Shown here: piece by piece, positions 1 through 11,075 of the stretch
Numbering within the stretch: position 1 is the first letter of the stretch
Layout: the number at the start of each line of letters is the position of its first letter
The notes under the pieces: model-generated
Told to the model about the DNA's origin: nothing
Seen by the model: the letters and a program-made list of their open reading frames with translations, nothing else
The model's database searches: none
Translations under genes and position numbers: made by a program
Source: Pseudomicrostroma phylloplanum
Lineage: Eukaryota; Basidiomycota; Exobasidiomycetes; Microstromatales
NCBI GenBank assembly: GCA_039545275.1
Contig: BCHS01000019.1
Location: forward strand, 62,001-126,000
Reading direction: 5' to 3'
DNA length: 64,000 nt

Positions 1-2593
1 CCCAGCGCGATCTGTCCCCCCTTCCCTCTTTCCTCGCGATTGTTGCCATCTCGGCCGACTTACTCCAGCGGGCGCTGCGACGGGGCTGAATGCGTCGATG
101 CCAATCTCGCTCATCCGCCGCCAACCAAGTCACCGCCGGCACTTTGTCCCTACCAATGCCTGTTTCACTCCGGCCAAAGCTGTCGGAATACTTGTCGCAG
201 TGTTGGTAGCAACATCCAGGCCCTGTCTCACAAACCTTGACAACCGTCTCACTGCTGTCCTTCTTGAACTTGCTCTAGCTCTGGCTCTGGCCCTCGAGAG
301 GCCGAAAAAAAAGTATCGAATGGTTCGTCGTGACTCAATGGGCTCACCCTCCCCACATCATCGCCGATCGAGCGGGCACGCCTCGGACCGAGCATCTTGT
401 GTCAGTCTATTGTGCAAAGCATACTTGTTGAGACTCGGCGACCAATGCTCACGGAGAACCGGACGGGTGCGACGGCTTTTGGTATCATTCGCGAGAGAGC
501 ATCCACCGCTTTTACGCTTTTGTGAGACTCTGGCCTTTAGAGAGTCAAGCTCAAAGGGAAATGATCCGGCCCTCTAAACTCCCATTCCCCACATGCGATT
601 CGATTCGATTCGTTCCGCATGGCCGGAGGTTGTGCTGTGCGGTTTCGGTGTCCGGGCAGAGCTCCCCTTCGTTCTTCGTGCGGCTCCTTACCTTCCCAGC
701 ACAGTACCGTTTGAATGAGTGACACTTTATTCTCCTCGGCCCGCGGCCTGGAAGCGAGCGCCCATCAGGAGGCTTGACGTGTCCTCGCTTCTGGCACCAG
801 CCACCTCGCTTGCGCTCCAAGGCCGCCAATCTTTGAACTGACAGCGCGTTAGAAAATCGCTCCGCCGGGGCGTGGCCGAGTGCTAGGGAGAGGTGTGCAA
901 TGTGGCCCGGGTCCGAAGGTGTGGTACGATCGTGATTGGGAGGGCGAGCCAGACCTGTGACATGTTCTCGCCGCCGTACGCTACGCTGCTGATAGGCTGA
1001 GACCCATCTGGATCTGTCCTTGCGGAAAGAGGAGCTCGCGTGGGTGAGCGCCGTGCATTTCGGCTCCGAAATACCGCTCCAAGCACACCGTCCATCTCAC
1101 CTATGCACAAAATGCCCATTGAGGTCAGTGGTTCTGCTGTACGTTGATGATGAGGCCCTTACATGCGCGAGACCTTTACTTGTGTATCAAAGCCAAGCCT
1201 AGAGACACGAATGGAGATGGGAGCAACGAATGTGTGAGAAGTGTACACGTAGGAGCTGTGCTTGTCTAGTTCGTGACATGTCGTGTGTTGTTTCATATTT
1301 ATGCACAGAGATAGCTTGACAGTTTAACAAGTCATGACTGTATTGCTGTTCAGCCTTGATGGGCTCTTGGAGCTCCTGCTTACTGCATGACAATCTTCTG
1401 AAACACCACTCGGTGTTAGGACGACACTCGTCGCACTCCCAGAGTGCGATGGACTGACTGTGTCCCAATGTATCGACTCCAGCACTGTGAATCCATCTGC
1501 ACGTCTGTCGATGCGGAGACGAGGTCATCGCCCGTCACTCTCATTCATCGTCACAACAGCAATGCATCTTCATCGTCATCCTTACCGATCACAGGCGTTG
1601 CGCTATTCACGCTGAACGAATTCTGGTCGGCTGGGACGGTAGCCGGACACACATCAGGATCAGCATCGACGCAGCTGTCTGCCCGGATGCGTGAGAACCG
1701 GAACGATGCTGCGAGAGTTTTCGCTCCTCTGTACTCTACAAGGGGGAGGCAGTGAGCACGTGAGCGTCGTACAGCATCGCAGAGCCACACACGGGCTGCG
1801 ACAAGCACGACACTGCATGGCTATACCGAGTAGGTACTCTTTTCAATTCAACAGGGGGATTCATGCAGTGCCGGAACCGACGAGTTCGACTTAGAGATTC
1901 GGAGACTCCGGTGAGCCGCTCAAGACCAGCTGACAAGGGTAGACTGGGGCGAGGCGAACAGTGGAGAGAAGATGTTGCTATCAATGTTCTTCACAACACG
2001 CACTCTCTCCACCTGCCTAGACGATCAAGCTTCCCTGCTCTACGCTCATCTAACGAGGACGATGGGTGGAGCTGCTGCCGATACGGCCCTTCACTCCTGC
2101 GTCTTCGCTATGGACCACCTCGTCGATTCCCACAACGAGTAAGCATTCGCCATCTATTAAAGAAGTCACGGCCACAAATGCGCAGCAGGTACGACGATAG
2201 CTGATGACCACTCTGATGAGATCAAATGAAACGAGATTGACATGAATCATACAAATGCGCCGAGCCCTCCCTGCGCTGCGTCGAGCGCATCTCCCCTTCC
2301 TTCCCTTTCCGCCCAATGTACACAATGCACTGAGGGAAGCCTAGATGAAGAATCCTCTGCTGGGTCCCTGCCAGACAACGTCGTGCTGCCGTTTGCAAAT
2401 AGCGAATCGCTTGCATGCATTGGACATGATCATGAGCCTTGTGGCGGCCAACGCATGGCTGCTAGGAGCGTACGGCGGCGAGGCTCAGCACTGTGTCTGG
2501 GGTGTCCTTCGTGGAGGCCTTGAGCGCTGAGTTTGCAGAGCTCTAAGCGCCGCTACTGTATCTGCCGGTGGCACTGTTCCCCTGCTGCTGCCC
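1..2593. other. Gene-free stretch at the left edge
   Basis: All reading frames here are short, overlap each other on both strands, and show no signal peptide, recognisable domain or convincing splice pattern. The right end is the 3' flank of the LST8 gene. A non-coding RNA or the untranslated end of a gene outside the window cannot be excluded. I see no tRNA and no repeat array. Confidence 0.5.
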
Positions 2594-3875
2594 TCATACT
2601 CCAGCACTATCATTGAGCGCACAGCACACCACTGCCTTGTTATGACCATTATACTGCCTGACCGTCTCTCCACTATTGAGCTCCCACAGCCGTGCAACGT
2701 GATCGCTGCTGGCGGTGACCAGATAGGCAGAGTCGGCGGAGAAGGCAGCATCCCATACCCAGCGCTGGTGCCCTATGAGGGTCTTTTCGAGGGAGAAGTC
2801 GTATCTTGAGGTTGACCAGATCTTGACCGTGGTATCAGCTGAGGTCGTTGCCAAGTGTCTGGACACGAAGAGCCAAGGGTCGTAGCTTGCGCTGTCAGTA
2901 TGAGAAGCACATCACGGCCGCACAAGCACATCGAAATACTCACCGTACGTCGGGAGACAGGATACACCGGATGAGGTACTTGTCATGGGCCCTGAACTTC
3001 GTCACCGGTTGCAGATCCGTGAAATCGCCACCAGGCTGCTGGCCTCCGCGATCGCTACCCTGTTCGCCTCCCTGCCCTTGGCCCTCTCCCGGCATGGGCT
3101 TCCCTGCGGACTTGCCAGCCTCGGCCGTCTCGCCCTGCGTCGGATACGAGCCGCTCTGAATCCTCCAGACGTAGACGTTGCCCTTGTTGTTTCCTGCAAC
3201 GAGACAGCTGCCATCGCTTGCTACGCTGACACTCCTGATCCCCACCTCCTCCTCTGGCACCAGCTCATGAGAGCAGCCGTTCTCGCCGAGGTCCCAGATC
3301 TTGATGCTACCGCCAGCGTCGCAAGAGATGAGCTCTCCCTGATTCGGGTGGACGACGACGTCGTTGACGGGTGAGCGGTGATCGTAGACTCTTTGCGGCC
3401 GAGGCGAGCGCGTGTCCCAGATACGCAGCATACCATCCTCTCCTCCGGTCACCAACCACTTGCCCTCACAGTGCCATGCGACACAGGTGACGTTGCCGAC
3501 GTGTCCCTCGAAGGTGGCCACAGGCTGTGTAACGCCAGGTGCGACGCCGGCTTGCTGCTGTTGCTGTTGCTGCTGTTGACCACCTCCGATGCCTAGGGCG
3601 CTCCTGCAGTCGTATAGCCTCACCACGCCTACGCCGCACGAGGCAAGGTAGCGCTTGTCTGGCGAGATGGCCAGACGGTTGACCTGCGAGTCTGGATGCT
3701 GTATTGTGCGAGAGCATATGCCCGACCATGCCTCCCAGAAGCGGATTGTGTGGTCGTAGCCGGCGGTGACGAGGAGCACAGAGAGGTCGTCTGGCACCGC
3801 TGCTGGTACTGCTGAGGAGGAAGAGGCGGACCCGGTCGCGCCAGGCATCGCCGAGGTGGTAGTAGAGGTGGTCAT
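2594..3875 (-). CDS. LST8: LST8-like WD40 subunit of TOR complexes
   Basis: WD40 propeller protein of about 409 residues, the LST8/GbetaL subunit that binds the TOR kinase domain in TORC1 and TORC2. Exons on the minus strand are 3875-2944 and 2891-2594, joined over a 52-base intron (GTGAGT...ACAG) inside the repeat that reads [12 protein letters not shown]. Visible family features are the opening [19 protein letters not shown], the middle repeat ending in [13 protein letters not shown], and the C-terminal repeat ending in [11 protein letters not shown] followed by the short tail typical of LST8. It is longer than the usual 300-330 residues because of a Ser/Ala/Thr-rich N-terminus (about 30 residues), a run of nine glutamines near residue 100, and a Gly/Gln-rich insert in the later part of exon 1. 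It diverges from mL44 across 375 bases. The family call is secure; the first 25 residues may be an over-extension. Confidence 0.93.
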
Positions 3876-4250
3876 GGTGACTGAGCGGGACAGCCGACCA
3901 GCTTCTCTACAATCCTCGCAGACTCAGCGACGAGTACGAGGATGGTGAGCGGTGACCGACGACGCGTGAGGCGGTAGAGATCCCAAAAGGACTTGAGTGG
4001 GCAAGGTCCTTCGCGGTAACGGAAGGAGCGGGGCGGGAGGGGGCCCAGCCAAGTCCACATCTTGCCTCCGTTCCGATGATCCTCCCCCCTCAACCCCGCC
4101 TTGGCTCATCGGAAGAAGCGCGCGAACGGCTCCGACGGCGTCACCCGCTCGAGAAGAAATATTGGCGAGGCAGGCAGGACTTGGTGATCATCTCGCCGCA
4201 CACCGTATCCCACACCTCACCACCACACCCCACCTCGAGCGGTACCTCCA
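3876..4250. promoter_or_regulatory. Divergent intergenic region LST8 / mL44
   Basis: The 375 bases between the two divergently read start codons must hold both promoters and 5' leaders. It contains CT-rich tracts toward the mL44 start and no obvious TATA box. Confidence 0.4.
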
Positions 4251-5823
4251 ATGGCATCGCTGCCCAGTGCTGCACGGTTAACGTCGAGGAGGACACTGAG
4301 GCAGCTCGTCGCAGCAAGGGGAGCTTCACCCTGTGCCTCGTCTTCACAGGCACCCAGCAGCTGTCAGCACTCACGCCAGTCCATCCGGCACAAGAGCTCG
4401 GCGGCAGCAGCATCGAGCAGCAGCAGCGGTGGCAGCTCGTCTACACCAGCCACTCCTCGGTCAGATGCACCCCTAGCGGCTGTACCGCCGATTGCACGCT
4501 CCACCCCTGCAGTCTACGCTGCCCTCCTTCCCCACCAGCGGGCAACTCTCACTTCTCTCCTCGCACGTCTCAACCTGCCTACCGATGATGACGCTCTCCT
4601 CGCGCAACTTTCCTCGGCTTTGACTCACCCTTCATGGACAGTGCTCCGAGACGGCCTCCTCGACAATTCATACAAGAAGGAGTCACTAGGCCTCACTTTG
4701 AGTGCACAGCTAGAGGCCGCTCGCACAGCCTCTCAAGGCGGCGTGGTGCCCCCGCACAATGCAGCACTAGCAGGACTCGGAAACTCGCTACTGGGCATGA
4801 TTACCACTGAGCATCTCCACCTCACATATCCCAACTTGCCCAACAGGGTCCTCAAAGCGGCTTTGTCTGCTCACGTGGGACCACAGACTTCGTCCGATGT
4901 GGCTGTAGAGCTGGGTATGGGCGCCAAGGGCGTCATGAAGTGGGACGTCTCGGGCGAGGACAAGGTGCGAGGAGCCGACGGCAAATGGAGAAAGAGAAGT
5001 AGCAAGGAGGTTCTTGCTCAGGCGATGCGAGCCGTAGTGGGACTCATCTTCCAGACACGGGTGAGTTTGGACTGCCTGACAGGGTTCTGCGATTCCCTTA
5101 GCGACGATGCTGACAATACTCTTCCGCGGTCACTCTTCCCATTACCCCAGGGTCTTGCGCAAACACGCGGCTTTGTGCTATCCCACTTCCTCTCCCGTCT
5201 GCCACTACCTCCCCCCATCAGCTCCGGCCCAGTCTCGTCCACCTCTAGCACCGCCTCCTCATCACACCCTCTAGCTCCTCTGCTCAAGTTTACAGACCCA
5301 AAGAGGAACCTCTCGCTAGTGTTGCAACGGTACAATCTGGAGAAGCCTCAGAGTAGACTGATCGCAGAGACGGGTCGGTTGAGCCAGAATGCAGTGTTTG
5401 GCGTGGGGGTGTATAGCGGTAGCAGAAAGGTCGGCGAAGGATGGGGTAGTGCGATCAGGATGGCCGAATACAGGGTGAGTAGACGGAGCGTACGACATAG
5501 TGAGACAGTAGTTGCGGATACGAGAGAGCTGATCATGTCGCTTTGCTACTGGCTTCTCCTCCACCCTATAGGCTGCCGAAGATGCTCTCCGCCGTCTGTA
5601 TCTCTCACCTGCGCCGGCTCTGGCATCAGAAGAGGTGCCATCGTCGACTCTGGACACCGTCTTTGCAGGCAGCAAGCCTCTCCTGCCAGGCGGCGTCAGC
5701 CCTTCCAGTCAGGGCAGGGATATCTGGGCAGTCGGAGAGGAGCTGATGGAAGCGGGTGCTAGTGGAAAGTACAGGCCGAGGAAGCTGGGAGAGAGTGAAG
5801 TCGTCTTTGGCAGCAAGGCCTGA
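4251..5823 (+). CDS. MRPL3: Mitochondrial large-subunit ribosomal protein mL44 (RNase III-like fold, MRPL3 type)
   Basis: Protein of 461 residues from three exons: 4251-5060, 5151-5474 and 5572-5823. Both introns (90 and 97 bases) have GTGAGT donors and are phase 0. The first has no in-frame stop, so an uncritical reading would translate it. The N-terminus is rich in Arg, Ser and Ala with no acids, as in a matrix-targeting sequence. The core resembles the catalytically inactive RNase III fold of mL44: ALTHPSW, an LGLTLSAQLEAAR stretch, LAGLGNSLLGMITTEHL, and the double-stranded RNA-binding-like C-terminal part that splices as RMAEYRAAEDALRRLYLS. The acidic metal-binding signature of active RNase III (ERLEFLGD type) is absent; LAGLGNSLLG stands in its place, as expected for the ribosomal paralogue. 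It acts in the mitochondrial large ribosomal subunit. Confidence 0.88.
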
Positions 5824-6182
5824 GCAGGGGATTTGCGGGGAGCAGGATCCTGTGCAATGTACCATTTCACTCCAACTCTCATAGTGCTGTGCTTGACGAC
5901 GCTTTGTGAAGCAGTACACAATGACTTCAGACGCAACCCAGATTGCGCCGATACTGACCTGTCCGTTCCTTCCGTTCCGATGATATGCCTCCGCGTTGGA
6001 GGTTGTATGCGCGCCCAGATTGGCGCCGGGAAGGAGAGCACCACCCACTACCACTGCCTCCGCTTGCTACGATTCCAGGAGCCTCGCCCCGCAGACTCAA
6101 CCCTCTACTGCTCTCTCCTTGGTCCTCCTCCTCGCCCTCGCCCTTCCACCAGCTCCTCGGGCCGGCAGACACCTCCTCCACC
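5824..6182 (+). promoter_or_regulatory. Intergenic region upstream of IWS1
   Basis: It contains the mL44 3' flank and the IWS1 promoter/leader. The last 80 bases before the IWS1 ATG are strongly CT-rich and end in CCACCATG, a good initiation context. No TATA box is seen. Confidence 0.4.
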
Positions 6183-7713
6183 ATGTCTCTCATGGCCGAC
6201 GTGGACATGCAGGGCGCGCCCTCCTCGCCTCCTCCAGACCGCTCCATCGCAGGTCAACCCATGAGTGCTCCCGAACCTGCCCCGCTCAGTCCTTCAGGCC
6301 ACCACGACGATCCACCTTCGGCCTCGAGAGGGACCAATACAACTGGTGGTGGAGGCGTGGGCAATATCTTTGATGATGATGATGAGGACGACGACGAGGG
6401 GGATAAGGGTTCCAATGCCCGAGGCACGAATGGAGCTGGAGCTGGAACCGGAGCAGGCATGATGAACGAGGAAGAAGAGGACGACGAGGCCGACGAAGAA
6501 GAGATGCGTCGCCGTCGCCGTCGTCGTGCCCGCGAAGCGGACGAAGAGGAAGAAGTGTACGAGTCTGAGCAACGTCGCAAGAAGAAGTCTCGCAAGTCTG
6601 ATCAGGACGAAGAAGAGGAGGACGACGACGAGGATGGTGAGACGCAGGATCAAACGGGAGAGATGTCACAATCTATGGCTTTGGAGGCCAAGAGGCGGAA
6701 GCTGGACGAGGATATTGCAAAAGCTGCTAAAGGTGGACGCAAGAAGATCAAGCGAAGGAAAAAGGGCGACGAGGAAGATTTGGGAGCAGCGGGGGATCTG
6801 GAGGTGAATGAGCTCAGACAGGATATGCTCACAGCGGCAGAGGACGACGCGATTGCCAACGAGGAGCGAAAGCCGGCTCTGGCCAAGTTGAGGATGCTGC
6901 CTCGGGTGGTAGATGGGCTGCAGAAGTGAGTGGGCCGAGAGAGAGGAGAATTGCCTTACTCATACTGACCCCCTTGGACCTGACCTGGCCTGCTCCCCCA
7001 TCGCAGATCTCACTGGCAGCAATCCATCTTCGACTCCAATCTCCTAGAGGCAGTGCGTCGTTTCCTCGAACCCCTCCCAGACAAGTCCCTCCCCGCACTC
7101 AACATCCAACGCGAGCTATTTGCAGCCTTGGAGAAGCTCTCGCCGGCCATCGACACCATCTCCCTCAAGATGAGCGGGTTGGGGAAAGTAGTCATGTTCT
7201 ACAGTCGCAACAAGAGAGTCGAGGGGGACTTGAGGAGGCGAGCGGATAGACTAATTGGTGAGTAGGTCAGCCGGCGTGAGTTGTGAGCGCGTTGAGCATT
7301 CCTGCTGACTCGTCCTTCTCCAACATCCGTGTGCTCCTTGATCAACAGAAATGTGGTCCCGCCCAATCCTGAAGCGCTCCGCCTCGTACCGCGCCATGGA
7401 GATCACCCGCAAAGCCTACCACGGCAACTCCCAATCCCAATCTATGCGCTCCCTTCTAGACTCCCAATCCCAATCCCAGTCTCAATCCCAAGACAGCGGC
7501 AGACGCAACGTCTCTATCCCCCAACCAGTAATGGGTGGGTTCAAAATCGCACCACAGAGCTCCCTTGGATCTGCTGGGGGTGGTGGTGGTGGTGGAGGAG
7601 AGGGTGAAGGGGATGCGATTGGTGGTGGTGACGAGCGATTTAGAGCTGCTGCTGCTAGTAGGGACCGGTTGAATGCGTTCAAGAGGAAGGTCAAGGAGGG
7701 GAAGAGGAGGTGA
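6183..7713 (+). CDS. IWS1: Transcription elongation factor IWS1/Spn1
   Basis: Protein of 452 residues from exons 6183-6925, 7007-7257 and 7349-7713; both introns (81 and 91 bases) have GTGAGT donors. Residues 1-240 are low complexity: long Asp/Glu runs alternating with Arg/Lys clusters, expected of the disordered, Spt6- and chromatin-binding arm. Residues about 250-345 form a TFIIS N-terminal (LW) domain. Diagnostic pieces are [32 protein letters not shown] and, across the second junction, the spliced [17 protein letters not shown]. The tail has an SQSQSQ run and a polyglycine stretch. The family binds RNA polymerase II with Spt6 in the nucleus and acts in elongation and mRNA export. I chose the ATG at 6183 (CCACCATGT); an in-frame ATG at 5985 would add 66 Pro/Arg-rich residues and is less likely. 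Confidence 0.93.
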
Positions 7714-8245
7714 GATGAGCTGAGCTCAGCTGGGCGATGAGGGGGCACTAGAGTGCAAGGGCTGGAGCGATCAGGCAGGTGGAGCACAGCTGTTTGGTCG
7801 TCTGGACGTGGACGCGTTCATGGCCAAACCCCATCACGATTTTAAATCCACAATTCACGATTCATCGCATCAATCTCTCCCCTCCAAGAGGCTACGACAC
7901 TTTGTTCCTAGCCTACTCCGCCCTCCATGCTTGTCATCGGCTCTACCACCTCGACCATCCACTCCATTCGAGCGCAGTGCAGTGCAGTGCAGCTCAGTCC
8001 ACGCAAGCTTGCTCCTTTGTTGCTTCTTCATCTTTGTATTTGCTGTGGTGCGAGAACCGGAACAGGTAGAGGAGAAAGGGGGAAGAGAGTGTGTAGAAGA
8101 GAGGGAGGCGAGGTGGAGAGGACAGTGGATAGGGGAGCTTGAGTGAAGCGGAAATCTGCCATCCATCCATCCTTGCTGCTCCTGCTCTCCCTGCTGCTCG
8201 CTGCCCACGCACTGCTCCCCCCTCCACTGTTCACGAATGACACGT
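7714..8245. other. Convergent 3' region between IWS1 and COX5
   Basis: Two stop codons face each other across 532 bases. No gene is seen. It includes a GCAGT repeat (about four copies near 7973-7990) and AT-richer patches that could carry polyadenylation signals for both genes. Confidence 0.4.
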
Positions 8246-9052
8246 CTACTTGGACTGAATGAATCCCTTGCCCTTGTAGCCATCCGAGGAGATACCTGTG
8301 AGGGTGGTGGTAGAGAGGTGGGAAAAGGCAGGACTAAGTTCAGTAACCAATCGCAAGGGAGTTCTCTTCCCCTCCTGTCCCTCCTCCTTGCCCCACTCGT
8401 ACTCACCAGTGATCGGGTTCAAGTTCTCCTCTCTAGCCTTCTCATTGGTCTGTTCCTGGTACTCCTTTGTCATCGTCTTTGGTGGTGGGGTGGCGTAGTG
8501 TCTCATTCCAAAGAAGACTACGGCGGTTGCTCCCATCAATGCAGTTACGCCCACGGCGGTTCGCATGGCTTGACCGGGTTGGGTGATGGGCCTGCGAGGA
8601 CCGTGAGGACCAAAGGAGACAAAGTAGGCTGGTAGAAGAGGGGAAGAGAGAGAGGGGATGATGAAGAGGATGGGATATGGGCAGTTGAGGATAGAGTAGA
8701 GTGAGCTCGAGTCCCTGCGATGCTGCAGCACAATGTGTATACGTCTGTCTCTCTGCCACTCACCTGCCTTCTTCTCGTCCAGGCTAAGCTCCTTCCAGTC
8801 CTTTCGCTGAATCTCCTCGAGCTGCCTGTACACGGCGTACTGTTCCACTTTACTCATCCCGCTCCACCTTGCCTCAATCTGTGGTACCACGTCCTTGAGG
8901 GACACCTTTGACTCGGGTGACTCGAGTGCGGCCTGGGCGTCCTGCTGGGTCCATCGCTCGGCCTTTGTTGCGATTGCGCGACGCAGAGAAGGGGCGGCGG
9001 CTGCGCCTCTACGGGCGGTGGCGATGGCCGAGGAGCGAATGGGGGCGATCAT
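8246..9052 (-). CDS. COX5: Cytochrome c oxidase subunit IV family (fungal Cox5), mitochondrial
   Basis: Protein of 186 residues from minus-strand exons 9052-8764, 8628-8407 and 8295-8246. The introns (135 and 111 bases) have GTGAGT donors. The first 30 residues are an Arg/Ser/Ala presequence without acids. The mature part shows the subunit IV signature: RWSGMSKVEQYAVYRQLEEIQ, KDWKELSLDEKKAAYFVSFGPHGPR (complete only after splicing), then one membrane helix (about residues 119-139, rich in Val, Ala and Met) and the tail GYKGKGFIQSK. It is a nuclear-encoded subunit of respiratory complex IV in the inner membrane. The reading frame is open upstream to 9118, but the first ATG is at 9052. It is divergent from ATP15 across 744 bases. 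Confidence 0.92.
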   Translation of the reverse strand: MIAPIRSSAIATARRGAAAAPSLRRAIATKAERWTQQDAQAALESPESKVSLKDVVPQIEARWSGMSKVEQYAVYRQLEEIQRKDWKELSLDEKKAGEWQRDRRIHIVLQHRRDSSSLYSILNCPYPILFIIPSLSSPLLPAYFVSFGPHGPRRPITQPGQAMRTAVGVTALMGATAVVFFGMRHYATPPPKTMTKEYQEQTNEKAREENLNPITGEYEWGKEEGQEGKRTPLRLVTELSPAFSHLSTTTLTGISSDGYKGKGFIQSK

Positions 9053-9796
9053 GGTGTGGGTGGTTGTGCGAGTGATGGAGATCTTCCGACGAAGTGCGCT
9101 GCTGTGAATTTCAGGCAACGATCAAGGTGGGGGAGGATGGGGAAGAGCAGATCGGCGTGCGATATGAGTGCCTCTACTGCAGTTGCTCTTGGCGAGTGAG
9201 TGAGTGTGCGTAGATGTCGTGCGTACGATGTACTATGTACGTGGTTGATTGGTATCGATGACAAAGTGAGAGAAGATGTCGTCGTCCGTCTGTCTGGTCG
9301 TCGTCCTCTGTGCCTCGGTTGCCTGCCCTGTCTGCCACTGCCATGCGCCTGAACTTGTCTAACCTGGGCGCTTGGCCGCTGGGCACAGTCAGAGGCGGGC
9401 GCTTCCTTGGTGGTTGGCCCTTGGCTTGCCTTGCCTTGCCTCACGCGGGCAACTTCTCTCCCACCCGGCAAAGATCGGAGAGGCCACCGCGCGCTCCTCC
9501 CCGCCAGTCCAGTCCAAGTCCCGGCCCGCCCTCGAGCTCACACGCGGGCACACACACTCAAGCCATCCACGCAGGCAAGCAGCCCCAGCCAGTCTTGCCC
9601 AGCCTCCGCCCATCTACGGCCCCGACAGACAGGCAGGCAGACAGGCAGGACCACGCTCACTCACTCACTCACTCACTCGCTCACTCACTCACTCCTTCTC
9701 ATCGCTCCACCCATCATTGTTCATCACCAACCAACAACAACAACAACAACACGCCCGCATATACCCTTACCCACACTTCAGCAAGCCCATCTCATC
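9053..9796. promoter_or_regulatory. Divergent promoter region shared by COX5 and ATP15
   Basis: 744 bases lie between the start codons of two respiratory-chain genes. The ATP15-proximal half holds AGGCAGG-type repeats, a (TCAC)n tract and a CAACAACAACAAC run, all in what would be the ATP15 leader or core promoter. The COX5-proximal half holds a GAGTGAGTGAGTG stretch. No TATA box is seen. Confidence 0.45.
9656..9694. repeat. (TCAC)n tetranucleotide microsatellite
   Basis: About nine or ten TCAC/CTCA units with one interruption (CTCGCTCA), about 100 bases upstream of the ATP15 start codon. The minus strand reads (GTGA)n. Confidence 0.85.
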
Positions 9797-10605
9797 ATGT
9801 CTTCTGCTACCTGGCGCCAGTTCTTCTCGTGAGTAGCGCTCACCAGGAAGCACTTCCAGGCAACGTCTCCCGCCTCGTACTCGTTCTCGCCCTTGTACTG
9901 ACTCGGTCTCGCTTCCTCTCACCTCCTCCCCATGTCTTCCTTTCTACCTCTCTCTTCGCTTCCTCAGGTACAACCGCTACACCTCCATCTGCGGAAGGGC
10001 CACCCGAGCCGCACTCAAGGAAGGAGAGAGGGTAAAGGCAGAGCGAAGGGGTGAGACTTCCCTTAGGTACCAGGAGTGGAAGGAGGGAAAGGCTGGAGAG
10101 CAGGTGAGTGTCCAAAGTGGCAGGCAGAGGCCGAGGCAGAGGCAGAAATGGTAGAGGTGATCGGATTGAGATGAGAAGGGAGGAGGGTATGAGTTGGAAT
10201 GGAGTTCGAGGAGGAGAGATACGACAGTCAAGACAGGAGAACAGGCAGCGGGGGCTCTGCTGCTGCTCTGTTTCGGAGGAAAGTAGAAAGCGCTCTCGGT
10301 TTCTACGCAGTCATTCGGCGGATCCGTTGACAACGGTAGACCAGAAAGATGGGATCAATTCCTGCTCCGCGATAGCGGACGAGTCTCTCTCTCCTCGGGT
10401 CGCAGAAGCGTCGCAGAAGCTTTCTATCACGAGCTCTAGCGTCTGCCTGGCAGTCCACCCCTTGGGATCGATCCGCGATGATCCGGCGCGATACGCTTCC
10501 AATATCTCGAAGGTCTCACCGTACTCGTACTGACCTTTACGCACCCTCCCTCTCTTTGCCGACCCATAGCGTTCCGTAAAGGAGCAACAACAAAAGTCTG
10601 CCTAG
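9797..10605 (+). CDS. ATP15: F1-ATPase epsilon subunit (Atp15 type), mitochondrial
   Basis: Small protein of 67 residues in three exons: 9797-9828, 9968-10103 and a proposed last exon 10570-10605. Spliced, it starts MSSATWRQFFSYNRYTSICG and continues with RAALKEGERVKAERRG. This matches the fungal epsilon pattern of a short N-terminal W followed by Y-x-x-Y and an RxALK motif. The family is 60-70 residues long and has no cleaved presequence; the protein sits in the central stalk of complex V. The first intron (139 bases) has clear GTGAGT and TCAG ends. The second would be 466 bases, far longer than others here. I accept it because a perfect TACTGAC branch-point motif (10529-10535) precedes a pyrimidine-rich tract and CATAG, and the result closes the frame after 11 more residues (RSVKEQQQKSA). 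Exons 1-2 are solid; the last exon is less so. Confidence 0.75.
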
Positions 10606-11075
10606 ACACCCCGTGGAGGGTAGCGAGCGGTACGATAGCATCGACAGAAGAAGGAAGGAGGAGAAGAGGGGACCCACATTGGCAGACTCTATCGTCGGCA
10701 TACCGTCGAGGAAGCACGATGATCGTGTGTTAGAACAATAGGAGGGACCTCTCTCATTCTCTCCCTCGCTCTCTCTCGAGAATACAATCACACCCACAAG
10801 AAGACTAAGCAGGACTGGTGTGGATGTGGCTGATAGCGTGAAGAGGTCGCACAACGGCGTAGATGTCGCCTGAGGGGAGTCAATGAGGTGTTGCGAGCTG
10901 AATGAAGCAGGACTGATCAAAGGTGATAGGATAGCGCTAGCTCACTGGTAGACTGACAGGAGTCGCGCTCACCCACCACACACAAGTATCCCACTCATCA
11001 CAAGGCAAAGTCGCGTCTTCAGTCGCAGCGAGCAGATTCATTGCACACTCAGCACGACTTGAACGGCTTCTCTCC
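10606..11075. other. Convergent 3' region between ATP15 and the DUF1479 gene
   Basis: 470 bases without a supported gene between two facing stop codons. A TCTC-rich stretch near 10755-10785 is the only notable composition. Confidence 0.4.

Noticed and set aside
865..930. TGGCCGAGTG resembling a tRNA A box
   Set aside because: No matching B box (GGTTCGANNCC) or cloverleaf pairing follows at the right distance.
10104..10434. Alternative last exon of ATP15 starting near 10312
   Set aside because: It would add about 42 unconserved residues; the later acceptor has a perfect branch motif and gives the normal family length.
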